17,123 bases of DNA from positions 1 to 17,123 of the forward strand of contig CALKWS010000379.1 of NCBI GenBank assembly GCA_938004115.1, read 5' to 3'. Below the pieces are notes generated by a model. That model ran no database searches. It saw nothing but the letters and a program-made list of their open reading frames with translations, and was not told where the DNA came from. Source of the DNA: an uncultured Ruaniaceae bacterium (GTDB lineage: Bacteria; Actinomycetota; Actinomycetes; Actinomycetales; Beutenbergiaceae). This document shows, in pieces, positions 1 through 7,002 of this stretch (positions within the stretch are counted from its first letter, which is position 1; every line of letters starts with the position of its first letter). Both the position numbers and the translations under genes were made by a program.

Positions 1-1393
1 CCAGCTCCTGGGCGAGGGTCTCCCGGTGGCCGGGCATGCGGTAGCCGGCGGCTTCGAGTTTGGCCAGATCCAGGACGCTGACGCCAGGGCGCGGGGCTTG
101 CTGCTCGGTGCTCCGCGCCACGTAGTCGGCGGTCGACACCGGGGTGATGTCGCCGGCGTCCCGGCCGGTGTGCTCGAAGACCGTGCGGGCGATGTCCGCC
201 CAGGTGGCCGGCGGTCCGCTGTTCGTGACGTGGTAGGTGCCGAACGCCGCGCCGTGGTCGAGCAGGTGGATCGTCGCCCTGGCCAGGTCGGCGGCGAAGG
301 TGAGCCTGCCGCGCTGGTCATCGACCACGTGCGGTTTGGCGCCCTGGCGGGCCAGGGACCGCATGGTGGAGATGAAGTTGCGCCCCTCGCCCACCACCCA
401 CGAGGTGCGGATGAGGTAGTGGCGTGGAGCCTGCTGCACGGCCAGTTCGCCGGCTGCCTTCGTCTGCCCGTAGACGTTCAGCGGGTTGATCGGGTCGTCT
501 TCGCGGTAGGCGCCGTCCGCTCCGGATCCGCCGCGGCCGTCGAAGACGTAGTCGGTGGAGTAGTGCACCAGCGTGAAGCGGTGCTCCCGGGCCGCTCGGG
601 CCAGGTCGGCCACGGCGACGGCGTTGGTCGCCCAGGCCTGGCGTCTGCCGGCGGGGGTTTCCGCGGCATCGACGGCGGTGAACGCCGCTGCGTTGATTAC
701 GGTTCCGACGCCGGTGAAGTCGAACTCGGCTATCTGCTCGGGCCGGCTCAGGTCCAGTTCGGCGCGGCTCAGTGCCCTGGCACCCGGGAGCAGGGTCCGA
801 AATGCCTGCCCCACCTGGCCGGTGGCCCCCAGGACGAGGGTGGGCGGATCCGGGATCGGACGGACCCGGTCCAGCGGGGGATGGGCGCGGTCCTTGTCGG
901 AGACGGTCGCGCGCTCCAGCGGGATGGGCCATCGGCCGCGGAGGCGTTCGTCGGCGAGGTTCAGGTGGGTATAGCTCGCATCGGCCGACCAGTGCGCATT
1001 CACCAAGTAGGAGTAGACCGTCCCATCGGTCAGGGTCTGGTAGGCGTTCCCGACGCCCCGCGGTACGAAGACAGCCGTGGCCGGGTTCAGCTCGCTGGTG
1101 TGGACCCGGCCGAAACTCTCGCCCTCCCGCAGGTCCACCCACAGCCCGAAGGCGCGTCCGGCGACCACCGAGACGAACTTGTCCCACGGCTCGGCGTGCA
1201 CCCCTCGGGTGGTGCCGGCCGACTCGTTGAACGCCACCGAATGCTGCACCGGCCCGAAGTCCGGCAGGCCCAGGGCCACCATCTTGGCCCGCTGCCAGTT
1301 CTCCTTGAACCACCCCCGCGGGTCGCGGTGGACGGGCAGGTCCACCTCGAGCAGGCCCGGGATCGGTGTGGTGCGAACGTCCGGGCCCGTCAT
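1..1393 (-). CDS. rmlCD: Bifunctional dTDP-4-dehydrorhamnose 3,5-epimerase / reductase (RmlC-RmlD fusion), 3' end cut off
   Basis: The fusion catalyses the last two steps of dTDP-L-rhamnose synthesis in the cytoplasm: epimerisation of dTDP-4-keto-6-deoxyglucose, then NAD(P)H reduction. The 464 readable residues start with an RmlC cupin (about 10-175) carrying RGVH at 63-66 with the catalytic-type His66, Lys72, and candidate catalytic Tyr127/Tyr129. An RmlD short-chain-dehydrogenase domain follows, with GATGQVGQAF from 189, YSTDYVFDG at 278-286 and the catalytic Tyr308/Lys312 pair in YGQTK. The C-terminus runs off the window at base 1, probably lacking only a short tail. The ATG lies one base after the rmlB stop (TGA-C-ATG), so the two genes are almost certainly cotranscribed and coupled. 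Fused RmlC-RmlD proteins are known from several actinobacterial orders. The residue after GVG in VPRGVGN is Asn where Salmonella RmlC has His, which I believe is usual for the fused form. Confidence 0.95.
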   Translation of the reverse strand, partial: MTGPDVRTTPIPGLLEVDLPVHRDPRGWFKENWQRAKMVALGLPDFGPVQHSVAFNESAGTTRGVHAEPWDKFVSVVAGRAFGLWVDLREGESFGRVHTSELNPATAVFVPRGVGNAYQTLTDGTVYSYLVNAHWSADASYTHLNLADERLRGRWPIPLERATVSDKDRAHPPLDRVRPIPDPPTLVLGATGQVGQAFRTLLPGARALSRAELDLSRPEQIAEFDFTGVGTVINAAAFTAVDAAETPAGRRQAWATNAVAVADLARAAREHRFTLVHYSTDYVFDGRGGSGADGAYREDDPINPLNVYGQTKAAGELAVQQAPRHYLIRTSWVVGEGRNFISTMRSLARQGAKPHVVDDQRGRLTFAADLARATIHLLDHGAAFGTYHVTNSGPPATWADIARTVFEHTGRDAGDITPVSTADYVARSTEQQAPRPGVSVLDLAKLEAAGYRMPGHRETLAQEL

Positions 1394-1394
1394 G

Positions 1395-2405
1395 TCACTG
1401 CCCATGGGCGGCATAGGAGGCTTCCACGGCGTCCTTCTGCTCCCGCCACCACGCCTCGTGCTCCCGGTACCAGTGGATCGTCTGCGCCAACCCGGCCCGG
1501 AAGTCCCCGAACTGCGGACGCCACCCCAGCTCGGTGCGGATCTTGGTGGCGTCGATCGCGTACCGCAGATCGTGGCCGGCACGATCCTGCACGTGGTCGA
1601 AGTCCTGCGGATCGCGGCCCATCAGCTCCAGGATCAGTTGCATCACGTCGAGGTTCGTCTGCTCACCGTCCGCCCCGATCAGGTAGGTGTGCCCGATCTG
1701 CCCCTTCGTCAGGATCGTCCACACCGCCGAGGAGTGGTCCGTGGCGTGGATCCAGTCCCGCACGTTCTGGCCCGCGCCGTACAGTTTCGGCCGCAGCCCC
1801 GCCAGCACGTTGGTGATCTGCCGCGGGATGAACTTCTCCACGTGCTGCCAGGGGCCGTAGTTGTTGGAGCAGTTGCTGATCGTGGCGGCGATCCCGAACG
1901 AACGCACCCACGCCCGCACCAGGTGGTCGGCCCCGGCCTTGGACGCCGAGTACGGGCTCGAGGGCTGGTACGGGGTCTCCTCGGTGAACCGCACCGGGTC
2001 ACCCAGGGGAAGGTCTCCGTACACCTCATCGGTCGAGACATGGTGCAGACGCACACCGAAGCGCCGGACCGCTTCCAGCAGCACCATCGTCCCCACCACG
2101 TTGGTGGCCACGAACGGCGTGGGGTCCCGCAGGCTGTTGTCGTTATGGGACTCGGCCGCGAAGTGCACCACCGCATCGTCCGGACCGGTCAGCCGGCCGA
2201 CCTGCGCCTCGACCAGGTCACGATCGGCCACGTCCCCGACGACGAGTTCCACCCGGTCACCCACGAGCGGCTCGATCGCCGCCGGTGAGGCGGCATACGT
2301 CATCTTGTCCAGCACGATGACCCGCGAGTCGGTCTCGCGCACCAGGTAGTGCACGAAGTTCGACCCGATGAACCCCGCGCCGCCCGTCACCAACACCGTA
2401 GCCAT
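1395..2405 (-). CDS. rmlB: dTDP-glucose 4,6-dehydratase RmlB
   Basis: RmlB is an NAD-dependent short-chain dehydrogenase that converts dTDP-glucose to dTDP-4-keto-6-deoxyglucose, the second step of the rhamnose pathway. The 336-residue protein has the usual family length. It shows the dinucleotide loop GGAGFIGSN (8-16), HFAAESHNDNSL (81-92), the active-site triad Thr125-Asp126-Glu127 in STDEVYGD, the catalytic Tyr152/Lys156 in YSASK, and NCSNNYGP (178-185). I start at the ATG at 2405 because it opens directly into the Rossmann fold. The open frame extends 46 codons further upstream, but that extension crosses into rmlA and has no family similarity. A TACCGT -10-like element sits 7 bp upstream, with only a poor GAGG nearby, so the mRNA may be leaderless. 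It is followed by the rmlC-rmlD fusion and diverges from rmlA. Confidence 0.96.
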   Translation of the reverse strand: MATVLVTGGAGFIGSNFVHYLVRETDSRVIVLDKMTYAASPAAIEPLVGDRVELVVGDVADRDLVEAQVGRLTGPDDAVVHFAAESHNDNSLRDPTPFVATNVVGTMVLLEAVRRFGVRLHHVSTDEVYGDLPLGDPVRFTEETPYQPSSPYSASKAGADHLVRAWVRSFGIAATISNCSNNYGPWQHVEKFIPRQITNVLAGLRPKLYGAGQNVRDWIHATDHSSAVWTILTKGQIGHTYLIGADGEQTNLDVMQLILELMGRDPQDFDHVQDRAGHDLRYAIDATKIRTELGWRPQFGDFRAGLAQTIHWYREHEAWWREQKDAVEASYAAHGQ

Positions 2406-2412
2406 GTGCCTC

Positions 2413-2418
2413 ACGGTA
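2413..2418 (-). promoter_or_regulatory. Candidate -10 element for rmlB (leaderless type)
   Basis: On the minus strand TACCGT fits the TANNNT consensus and ends 7 bases before the rmlB ATG, so transcription would begin at or within a base of the start codon. No good -35 hexamer is visible at 16-19 bp. It is inferred from position and pattern only. Confidence 0.4.
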
Positions 2419-2463
2419 GCCGACCGGACCGCACGTTCGGCCACCTGGCCGGCACTCGTGCGG

Positions 2464-2469
2464 GATACT
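2464..2469 (+). promoter_or_regulatory. Candidate -10 element for rmlA (leaderless type)
   Basis: GATACT keeps the key A at -11 and T at -7 of a -10 hexamer and ends 6 bases before the rmlA ATG, placing the expected transcript start on the A of ATG. No Shine-Dalgarno is visible just upstream of that ATG, which fits leaderless translation. The -35 is not recognisable. Confidence 0.4.
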
Positions 2470-2475
2470 GGCACG

Positions 2476-3333
2476 ATGCGCGGGATCATCCTTGCCGGCG
2501 GCTCCGGCACACGTCTGCACCCGATCACCCTGGGCGTCAGCAAGCAACTGGTGCCGGTCTACGACAAGCCGATGATCTACTACCCGTTGAGCACCCTGAT
2601 GCTCGCCGGAATCCGCGACATCCTGATCATCACTACCCCTCACGACGCCGACCAGTTCCGCCGGCTATTGGGCGATGGGGCCCAGTTCGGTATCGACCTG
2701 TCCTACACCGTTCAGCCCGAGCCCAACGGCTTGGCCCAGGCGTTCGTGCTGGGCGCCGATTTCATCGGCACCGGCAACGTCGCCCTCATCCTGGGGGACA
2801 ACATTTTCTACGGGCCAGGCTTGGGCACGCAACTCTCCCGATTCACCGACCTCACCGGCGGGGCAATCTTCGCCTACCGCGTCGCGGAACCCTCCGCGTA
2901 CGGCGTGGTGGAGTTCGACCAGCACGGCCGGGCGCTGACACTGGAGGAGAAGCCGAGTGCGCCCCGATCGAACTACGCCGTCCCCGGCCTGTACTTCTAC
3001 GACAACGACGTCATCGACATCGCTCGCAACCTCCGCCCATCACCTCGGGGTGAGTACGAGATCACCGACGTCAACAGGGCCTATCTGCAGCGCGGCGCGC
3101 TCCAGGTGGACATCCTGCCCCGGGGAACGGCGTGGCTCGACACCGGCACGTTCGACACCCTGCTGGCCGCCGCGGACTACGTCCGTACCATCGAACACCG
3201 TCAGGGCTTGAAGATCGGCGCTCCCGAGGAGGTGGCCTGGCGCAAGGGTTTCCTCACCGACGAGGAACTAAGACAACGGGCCGAACCCCTACGCAAGTCC
3301 ACCTACGGCGACTACCTTCTCGCTCTGCTGTAG
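2476..3333 (+). CDS. rmlA: Glucose-1-phosphate thymidylyltransferase RmlA
   Basis: RmlA joins dTTP and glucose-1-phosphate to make dTDP-glucose, the first step of the rhamnose pathway. The 285-residue protein is close to the usual family length. Residues 6-16 give the nucleotidyltransferase signature LAGGSGTRLHP. VSKQLVPVYDKP follows at 21-32, then GDN with the metal-binding Asp108, EEKP (158-161), and WLDTGTFD (220-227), all in the expected order. I chose the ATG at 2476, since the motif begins five residues later; an upstream extension of the frame to 2368 overlaps rmlB and adds no family sequence. It diverges from rmlB and converges on the GINT1-like gene with only 12 bp between stops, with no clear terminator hairpin there. 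Confidence 0.96.
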   Translation: MRGIILAGGSGTRLHPITLGVSKQLVPVYDKPMIYYPLSTLMLAGIRDILIITTPHDADQFRRLLGDGAQFGIDLSYTVQPEPNGLAQAFVLGADFIGTGNVALILGDNIFYGPGLGTQLSRFTDLTGGAIFAYRVAEPSAYGVVEFDQHGRALTLEEKPSAPRSNYAVPGLYFYDNDVIDIARNLRPSPRGEYEITDVNRAYLQRGALQVDILPRGTAWLDTGTFDTLLAAADYVRTIEHRQGLKIGAPEEVAWRKGFLTDEELRQRAEPLRKSTYGDYLLALL

Positions 3334-3345
3334 TCGGACAGCGGT

Positions 3346-4833
3346 TCACTGAGGCGTGAATCGCTGCATCGCCCTGCGCAGCAGACCGAGCCGGGCCGAG
3401 ACACGTGAGCCGTCGACCACCTCGAACCCGGCGCTTCGGTTCACCGTGTGTATCCGCCGCCCGGGCCACGGTCCGCCTGGCCGGATCTGGGCTACCAGGC
3501 GTTGTTCGAAACGGTGGTCATCCACGTGGGTCACCTCCATCACGTTGATGGCGGCACCGTAACCGCCGCGCCCGTCCTGGGTGGGGCGTAGCAATCGGCC
3601 GTCCTGCACCCAGAAGCGTCCAGCCGGCCGGGCCGAGGCGATATCGACCAGGACCGGGTTCCCCGGATGTGGCGTCCACGGTCCGAGCAGGTCAGGGGCC
3701 GACCAGAGGTGTAGATGGTCGGAGTAGGTCTGTGCGGTGCGCACCGTGGCATACAACCACCAGCGGCCCCGATGCTGGACCGGCGTGGCATCGCTTGCGT
3801 CGACGCCGTCGATCAGTACCCGGTCCAGCACCCACTCGTCCGGGAACCGGGTCGCACGGTACAGCTCGACCCGGTGCGCCCCCGACGTCTCCGGGATCAT
3901 CCAGACCTGGTCGCGGTGTTCCAGCACGAACGGGTAGGACAGGTGCACCTGGCGCCGTAGAACGGGTCTGGGTGTGCCGCGCGGGCCGTTCTCGTCCATC
4001 TCGACCACCGATATGTGGGCGCGTTGGACGCGATGGTCGAAGTCTTCGACGAAGAGGTAGCACTGCCCGTTGCGTTCGAAAAGGAACGGATCGGCATAGA
4101 AGTGATAGCCGTCGTCGGGCAGGCTGGTCCACTCGCCTGCCAGTTCACCGGACCGCTCCGCCACGTCGGTGCCCGGTGGTGTTCGTCGCCACCCCACCCG
4201 CCAGTGCGGTGACCGCGTAGCCATCCGGTACACGGCGTGCACCCCCTTGCGAACGCTGCGTTCGGCCAGCAGCCTGCCGAGGTTCTTCGGTCCGGCGTGG
4301 GGGGTGTCGGGCGCCTGCGGCAAAGGCTCGCCGAGGGCCCGTCCGGTCAACGCTGCGGTGAGCAACGTGGCAGTTCCAGTGAACACATCGGCCAGGGCCC
4401 GGGACAACGACCCGGGCTGCTCACCACCGGGTCGCCCTTGCACGCGCACCGTCCCCTCCGCGTCGAGGATCGTCACCAACGGCACCCCGCCCTGAGCGAG
4501 TGCGAGCGCGGCCGCGCTATGGCCGGCCCGACCATCGAACAGGACACGCCAACTCCGCCCGTTCGGTCGGGTCTCGGCCGACAGGTCGACCACTATCCCC
4601 CCGCCCTTATCGACCGGGGGGTGCGCGGTCACCGGCGCGAGGAAGCCCTGGTCGGCACGATCGATCACACGCTCGAACGTCAGGACCCGGTCGATGTATC
4701 GCCGCGTTGCGGCGTGCGCAGCCGGACCTGCGAAGAACGTGACCTCGGTGTCGAGAACCGCTGCTAGTCGCCGCCCGAGGTCCGCGTGCCAACGGCGGGG
4801 AGGCCAACTTTCGATGCGCATCCGAACAGCCAC
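3346..4833 (-). CDS. GINT1-N-like beta-propeller protein with formyltransferase-like N-terminus
   Basis: The 495-residue protein has two parts. The N-terminal ~180 residues (RIES then a PRRWH motif near the start, an alternating Rossmann-like pattern) resemble a degenerate formyltransferase-like domain. From about residue 215 to 485 a beta-propeller carries YADPF (246-250), FVEDFD (261-266), MIPETSG (312-318), WWLYATV (358-364) and a late HTVN (462-465). This pattern is known from the N-terminal domain of plant glucosamine inositolphosphorylceramide transferase and resembles GH43-type propellers. The plant catalytic GT64 domain is absent, so no transferase activity can be assumed. I see no signal peptide. 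I use the GTG at 4833 because GAGGG lies 4 bases upstream; the next ATG (4821) has no ribosome site, and the frame stays open to 4890. It diverges from the CDP-alcohol phosphotransferase gene and may act with it. Fold similarity is fairly sure, function is not. Confidence 0.75.
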   Translation of the reverse strand: MAVRMRIESWPPRRWHADLGRRLAAVLDTEVTFFAGPAAHAATRRYIDRVLTFERVIDRADQGFLAPVTAHPPVDKGGGIVVDLSAETRPNGRSWRVLFDGRAGHSAAALALAQGGVPLVTILDAEGTVRVQGRPGGEQPGSLSRALADVFTGTATLLTAALTGRALGEPLPQAPDTPHAGPKNLGRLLAERSVRKGVHAVYRMATRSPHWRVGWRRTPPGTDVAERSGELAGEWTSLPDDGYHFYADPFLFERNGQCYLFVEDFDHRVQRAHISVVEMDENGPRGTPRPVLRRQVHLSYPFVLEHRDQVWMIPETSGAHRVELYRATRFPDEWVLDRVLIDGVDASDATPVQHRGRWWLYATVRTAQTYSDHLHLWSAPDLLGPWTPHPGNPVLVDIASARPAGRFWVQDGRLLRPTQDGRGGYGAAINVMEVTHVDDHRFEQRLVAQIRPGGPWPGRRIHTVNRSAGFEVVDGSRVSARLGLLRRAMQRFTPQ

Positions 4834-5104
4834 GAGACCCTCGTTTCCCACGCGTATTCGTCTATGGCCTCCCCCGGCGGCGATCTGCACACCGCTTGTA
4901 CTGATCCCCGTATCCCGTTCTCATCACCGCGATCGGAATACCGGCCAGGCGGTCTCAGTACTGCATCGTAATTGGCCTACATTCGGAAAGTCCATCGTTC
5001 GGTCGCTCGGGTTTCGGGCATTGATGCCCTAAAGTGGCAATGACCTCGTGATAACGACGGAGCAACAAAGGCTCAGTTGTTCCCTCAACAGCCTGGAAGG
5101 TCCG
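4834..5104. promoter_or_regulatory. Divergent control region between the GINT1-like and CDP-alcohol phosphotransferase genes
   Basis: This is the longest non-coding stretch in the window (271 bp) and is visibly richer in A and T than the flanking genes. Possible rightward -10 hexamers are TACATT at 4978-4983 and TAAAGT at 5030-5035, neither with a convincing -35. A GGAAGG ribosome site at 5095-5100 serves the rightward gene. A perfect dyad lies at 5016-5029. The leftward promoter is not obvious. I see no small gene here that I can support. Confidence 0.45.
5016..5029. repeat. 14-bp inverted repeat, possible operator
   Basis: GGGCAT and ATGCCC form perfect 6-bp arms around a TG centre, directly abutting the candidate -10 hexamer TAAAGT (5030-5035). 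The 2-base centre is too small for an RNA hairpin loop, so a protein-binding dyad is the better reading. This is an inference from position only. Confidence 0.35.
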
Positions 5105-5863
5105 ATGAACACGAGCAATGCTGTGACATTCCGGGCGAACTATGCCCGTTTACGAAATGCCCAGAAGCCGGGCACCGGGGCGCCCCTTTACTCCCTTCTG
5201 GTCAATCGGCCGCTGGGACGAATCTTCGCAGCGGCAGCACACCGGCTCGGACTCCGGCCCAACCAGGTCACCACCATCAGCGCCCTATTCACCTTCACGG
5301 GCATGACGGTGCTCGCCGTCGGCGCCCCCGGGTGGGTGCCTGGAGTCCTGGTCGCCGGCCTGCTCCTGATCGGTTACGCACTCGACTCGGCAGATGGACA
5401 GTTGGCGCGGCTGCGCGGGGGTGGGACGCTGACCGGGGAATGGCTCGACCATCTCATCGATGCGGCCAAGGTGGCCGCTCTACATCTGGCTGTGCTCATC
5501 ATGTTCTACCGGTTGGACCTGCCGGACTGGTGGTTGCTGGTAGCGATCGCGTTCGCGATCACCGATATTGTCCATTTCTTTGGAATGTTGCTGACCGAGT
5601 TGCTCAGTCGCAGCGTAAGTCACCGGCTCGTGGGCGGACCTTCTGCCGCTGCTCGAGGGGGGAACCTGTTCACTGCGGTTCTCAAACTTCCCACGGACTA
5701 CGGTGTAGTTGCGCTGTCGTTCCTGCTGCTTGCCGTACCGGTGGCGTTCCAGTGGTTGTACCTCTTCCTGGCCCTGACGAACCTTGCCTATCTCATCCTG
5801 GTGCTCGGCGTGTGGTACCGCCGGCTCGATTCGCTGGATGCACGCTTGCGCGAGCCGGGGTGA
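5105..5863 (+). CDS. CDP-alcohol phosphotransferase family membrane protein
   Basis: Members of this family (PF01066) transfer a phospho-alcohol from a CDP-alcohol to a second alcohol within the membrane, as in phosphatidylinositol-phosphate or phosphatidylglycerol-phosphate synthesis. The 252-residue protein has the full signature: Asp94, Asp97-Gly98, Ala101-Arg102, Gly111, Asp115 and Asp119 with exact family spacing, so it is probably active. About six hydrophobic segments are visible, including 60-75, 78-93, 121-136, 142-163, 199-217 and 220-236. The ATG at 5105 has GGAAGG 4 bases upstream and is preferred over a GTG at 5048 without a ribosome site. It is divergent from the GINT1-like gene and its 3' end overlaps the GT4 gene on the other strand by 76 bp. 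The substrates are unknown; the polysaccharide locus suggests a glycan or glycolipid decoration, but a housekeeping phospholipid role cannot be excluded. Confidence 0.88.
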   Translation: MNTSNAVTFRANYARLRNAQKPGTGAPLYSLLVNRPLGRIFAAAAHRLGLRPNQVTTISALFTFTGMTVLAVGAPGWVPGVLVAGLLLIGYALDSADGQLARLRGGGTLTGEWLDHLIDAAKVAALHLAVLIMFYRLDLPDWWLLVAIAFAITDIVHFFGMLLTELLSRSVSHRLVGGPSAAARGGNLFTAVLKLPTDYGVVALSFLLLAVPVAFQWLYLFLALTNLAYLILVLGVWYRRLDSLDARLREPG

Positions 5864-7002
5864 TGCGCGCCGATAGCGCTGATGAGGCGGGTGCGATAAC
5901 TCTCCGGTGAGAAAACCTGCGCCAGCCGATGGCTGTCACTCATCGCGAGGGCACGGAACTGCGACCACTGATCCATGATCTGCTCTACGGCCAGTACCAG
6001 GGCGTGCGGATCCGCAGGCGGTACCCGGACGCACGATCGCGTGTGACTGCTGGCCTCCCGAAGCCCGTCGATGTCGCTGGTGATCACCGGGCGGCCCGCC
6101 AGGGACGCCTCGACCGCAGTGTTGCCGAAGGATTCGTCTCCGACCGAGGGCACCAGGGCGATGTCGCCGTCGGCCAGGTGGGGCCACACGTCCGGGCGAA
6201 ACCCCAGGAATGTGCAGCGGTCGGAAAGGCCCGACGCCTCGGCCTGCCGGTGCAGCGACGCTTCATAGGCCTCGTTTCCAGGGAAGACCGCTCCGACGAG
6301 CGTCAGGTGCACGTTCCGCCCGCGCTGTGTCAGCAGTCTGACGGCCTCGATGGCAACGTGGGGGCCCTTCCGCGCCGACAGCCGCCCGACATAGACCAGG
6401 TGCGTGGTGCCCGCAAGACTCTGCCGGGCCGGGCGGGTGGTGGGTGGGCCCTGCACGGCGTTCGGGACCACGGCGGCCCGCGATGTCAATCGCGGAGCGG
6501 ACCGGTTGAGCACGTCCAGGCTCACCTTGCTGTTGACGACGATGCGATTGCTGAACAGCAGCGGGAGATACAGCGCCCGACGCAGGATCGGGTGAGTCCG
6601 GCTTTCCGCTTCGTGGATATGGCACACCACATTGCGTCGCGCCACGCGACTCAGCGGCAGCCAGAGGGGCGTGGTGATGGTGTTGACCAGGACGGTGCCG
6701 GGATCGACCGTTCGTACCAAGCGCCACGCTGAGCCGAGGTTCGTCAGGGCCTGCCACAGGAGCTGGAACAGGCCACGTACGGAGAGCAGGCCCTTGCGGA
6801 TCACCGGCATGGGCTGGTGCAGGACCGTGGCTCCGGCATCTCTGAGCAACTCCACCAGCGGGCCGCCCGTGGGCACGGTGGCGAACACCCGGTACCCCGC
6901 ACTGATCAGCGCATGCACGGTCTCCAGGACCATCCGGTCCGAGCCGTACAGGTCAGCCCCGGGGGTAGCGATCAGGACCGTGCTGGGGTCTCCGGACTTC
7001 AC
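5788..7002 (-). CDS. GT4-type glycosyltransferase (GT-B fold)
   Basis: This probably adds a sugar from a nucleotide donor to the lipid-linked repeat on the cytoplasmic face. The 404-residue protein has the two Rossmann-like halves of GT-B enzymes: an acceptor-side N-terminus with PGADLYGSDRM (14-24), and a donor-side C-terminus (Glycos_transf_1, PF00534) with YVGRLSARKG (204-213, Arg207/Lys212) and the E-x7-E pair Glu290/Glu298 in ESFGNTAVE. It is the last gene of the leftward train. I start at the GTG at 7002, which shares its first base with the preceding gene's TAG stop (TAGTG), implying reinitiation; a TTG at 7014 is an alternative. The polar, Arg/Ser-rich C-terminal tail (about 380-404) runs over the end of the opposite-strand CDP-alcohol phosphotransferase gene. 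Donor and acceptor cannot be predicted. Confidence 0.9.
   Translation of the reverse strand: MKSGDPSTVLIATPGADLYGSDRMVLETVHALISAGYRVFATVPTGGPLVELLRDAGATVLHQPMPVIRKGLLSVRGLFQLLWQALTNLGSAWRLVRTVDPGTVLVNTITTPLWLPLSRVARRNVVCHIHEAESRTHPILRRALYLPLLFSNRIVVNSKVSLDVLNRSAPRLTSRAAVVPNAVQGPPTTRPARQSLAGTTHLVYVGRLSARKGPHVAIEAVRLLTQRGRNVHLTLVGAVFPGNEAYEASLHRQAEASGLSDRCTFLGFRPDVWPHLADGDIALVPSVGDESFGNTAVEASLAGRPVITSDIDGLREASSHTRSCVRVPPADPHALVLAVEQIMDQWSQFRALAMSDSHRLAQVFSPESYRTRLISAIGAHHPGSRKRASSESSRRYHTPSTRMR

Noticed and set aside
318..1313. 331-codon minus-strand frame inside the rmlCD region
   Set aside because: It is out of frame with the RmlC-RmlD reading, which matches the family from end to end. The translation is Arg-rich without motifs.
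26..1816. Long open frame of 596 codons on the plus strand over rmlCD and rmlB
   Set aside because: It is antisense to two unmistakable rml genes, has a low-complexity Arg/Gly/Pro composition and no recognisable domain; it is a high-G+C frame shadow.
1077..2288. 403-codon plus-strand frame over rmlCD and rmlB
   Set aside because: Antisense shadow; no family similarity, and it lacks a ribosome site.
3334..3345. Bidirectional terminator between rmlA and the GINT1-like gene
   Set aside because: The 12-bp gap has no stem of useful length and no T-run.
5048..5104. Upstream GTG start for the CDP-alcohol phosphotransferase
   Set aside because: No ribosome site before 5048, whereas the ATG at 5105 has GGAAGG 4 bases upstream.
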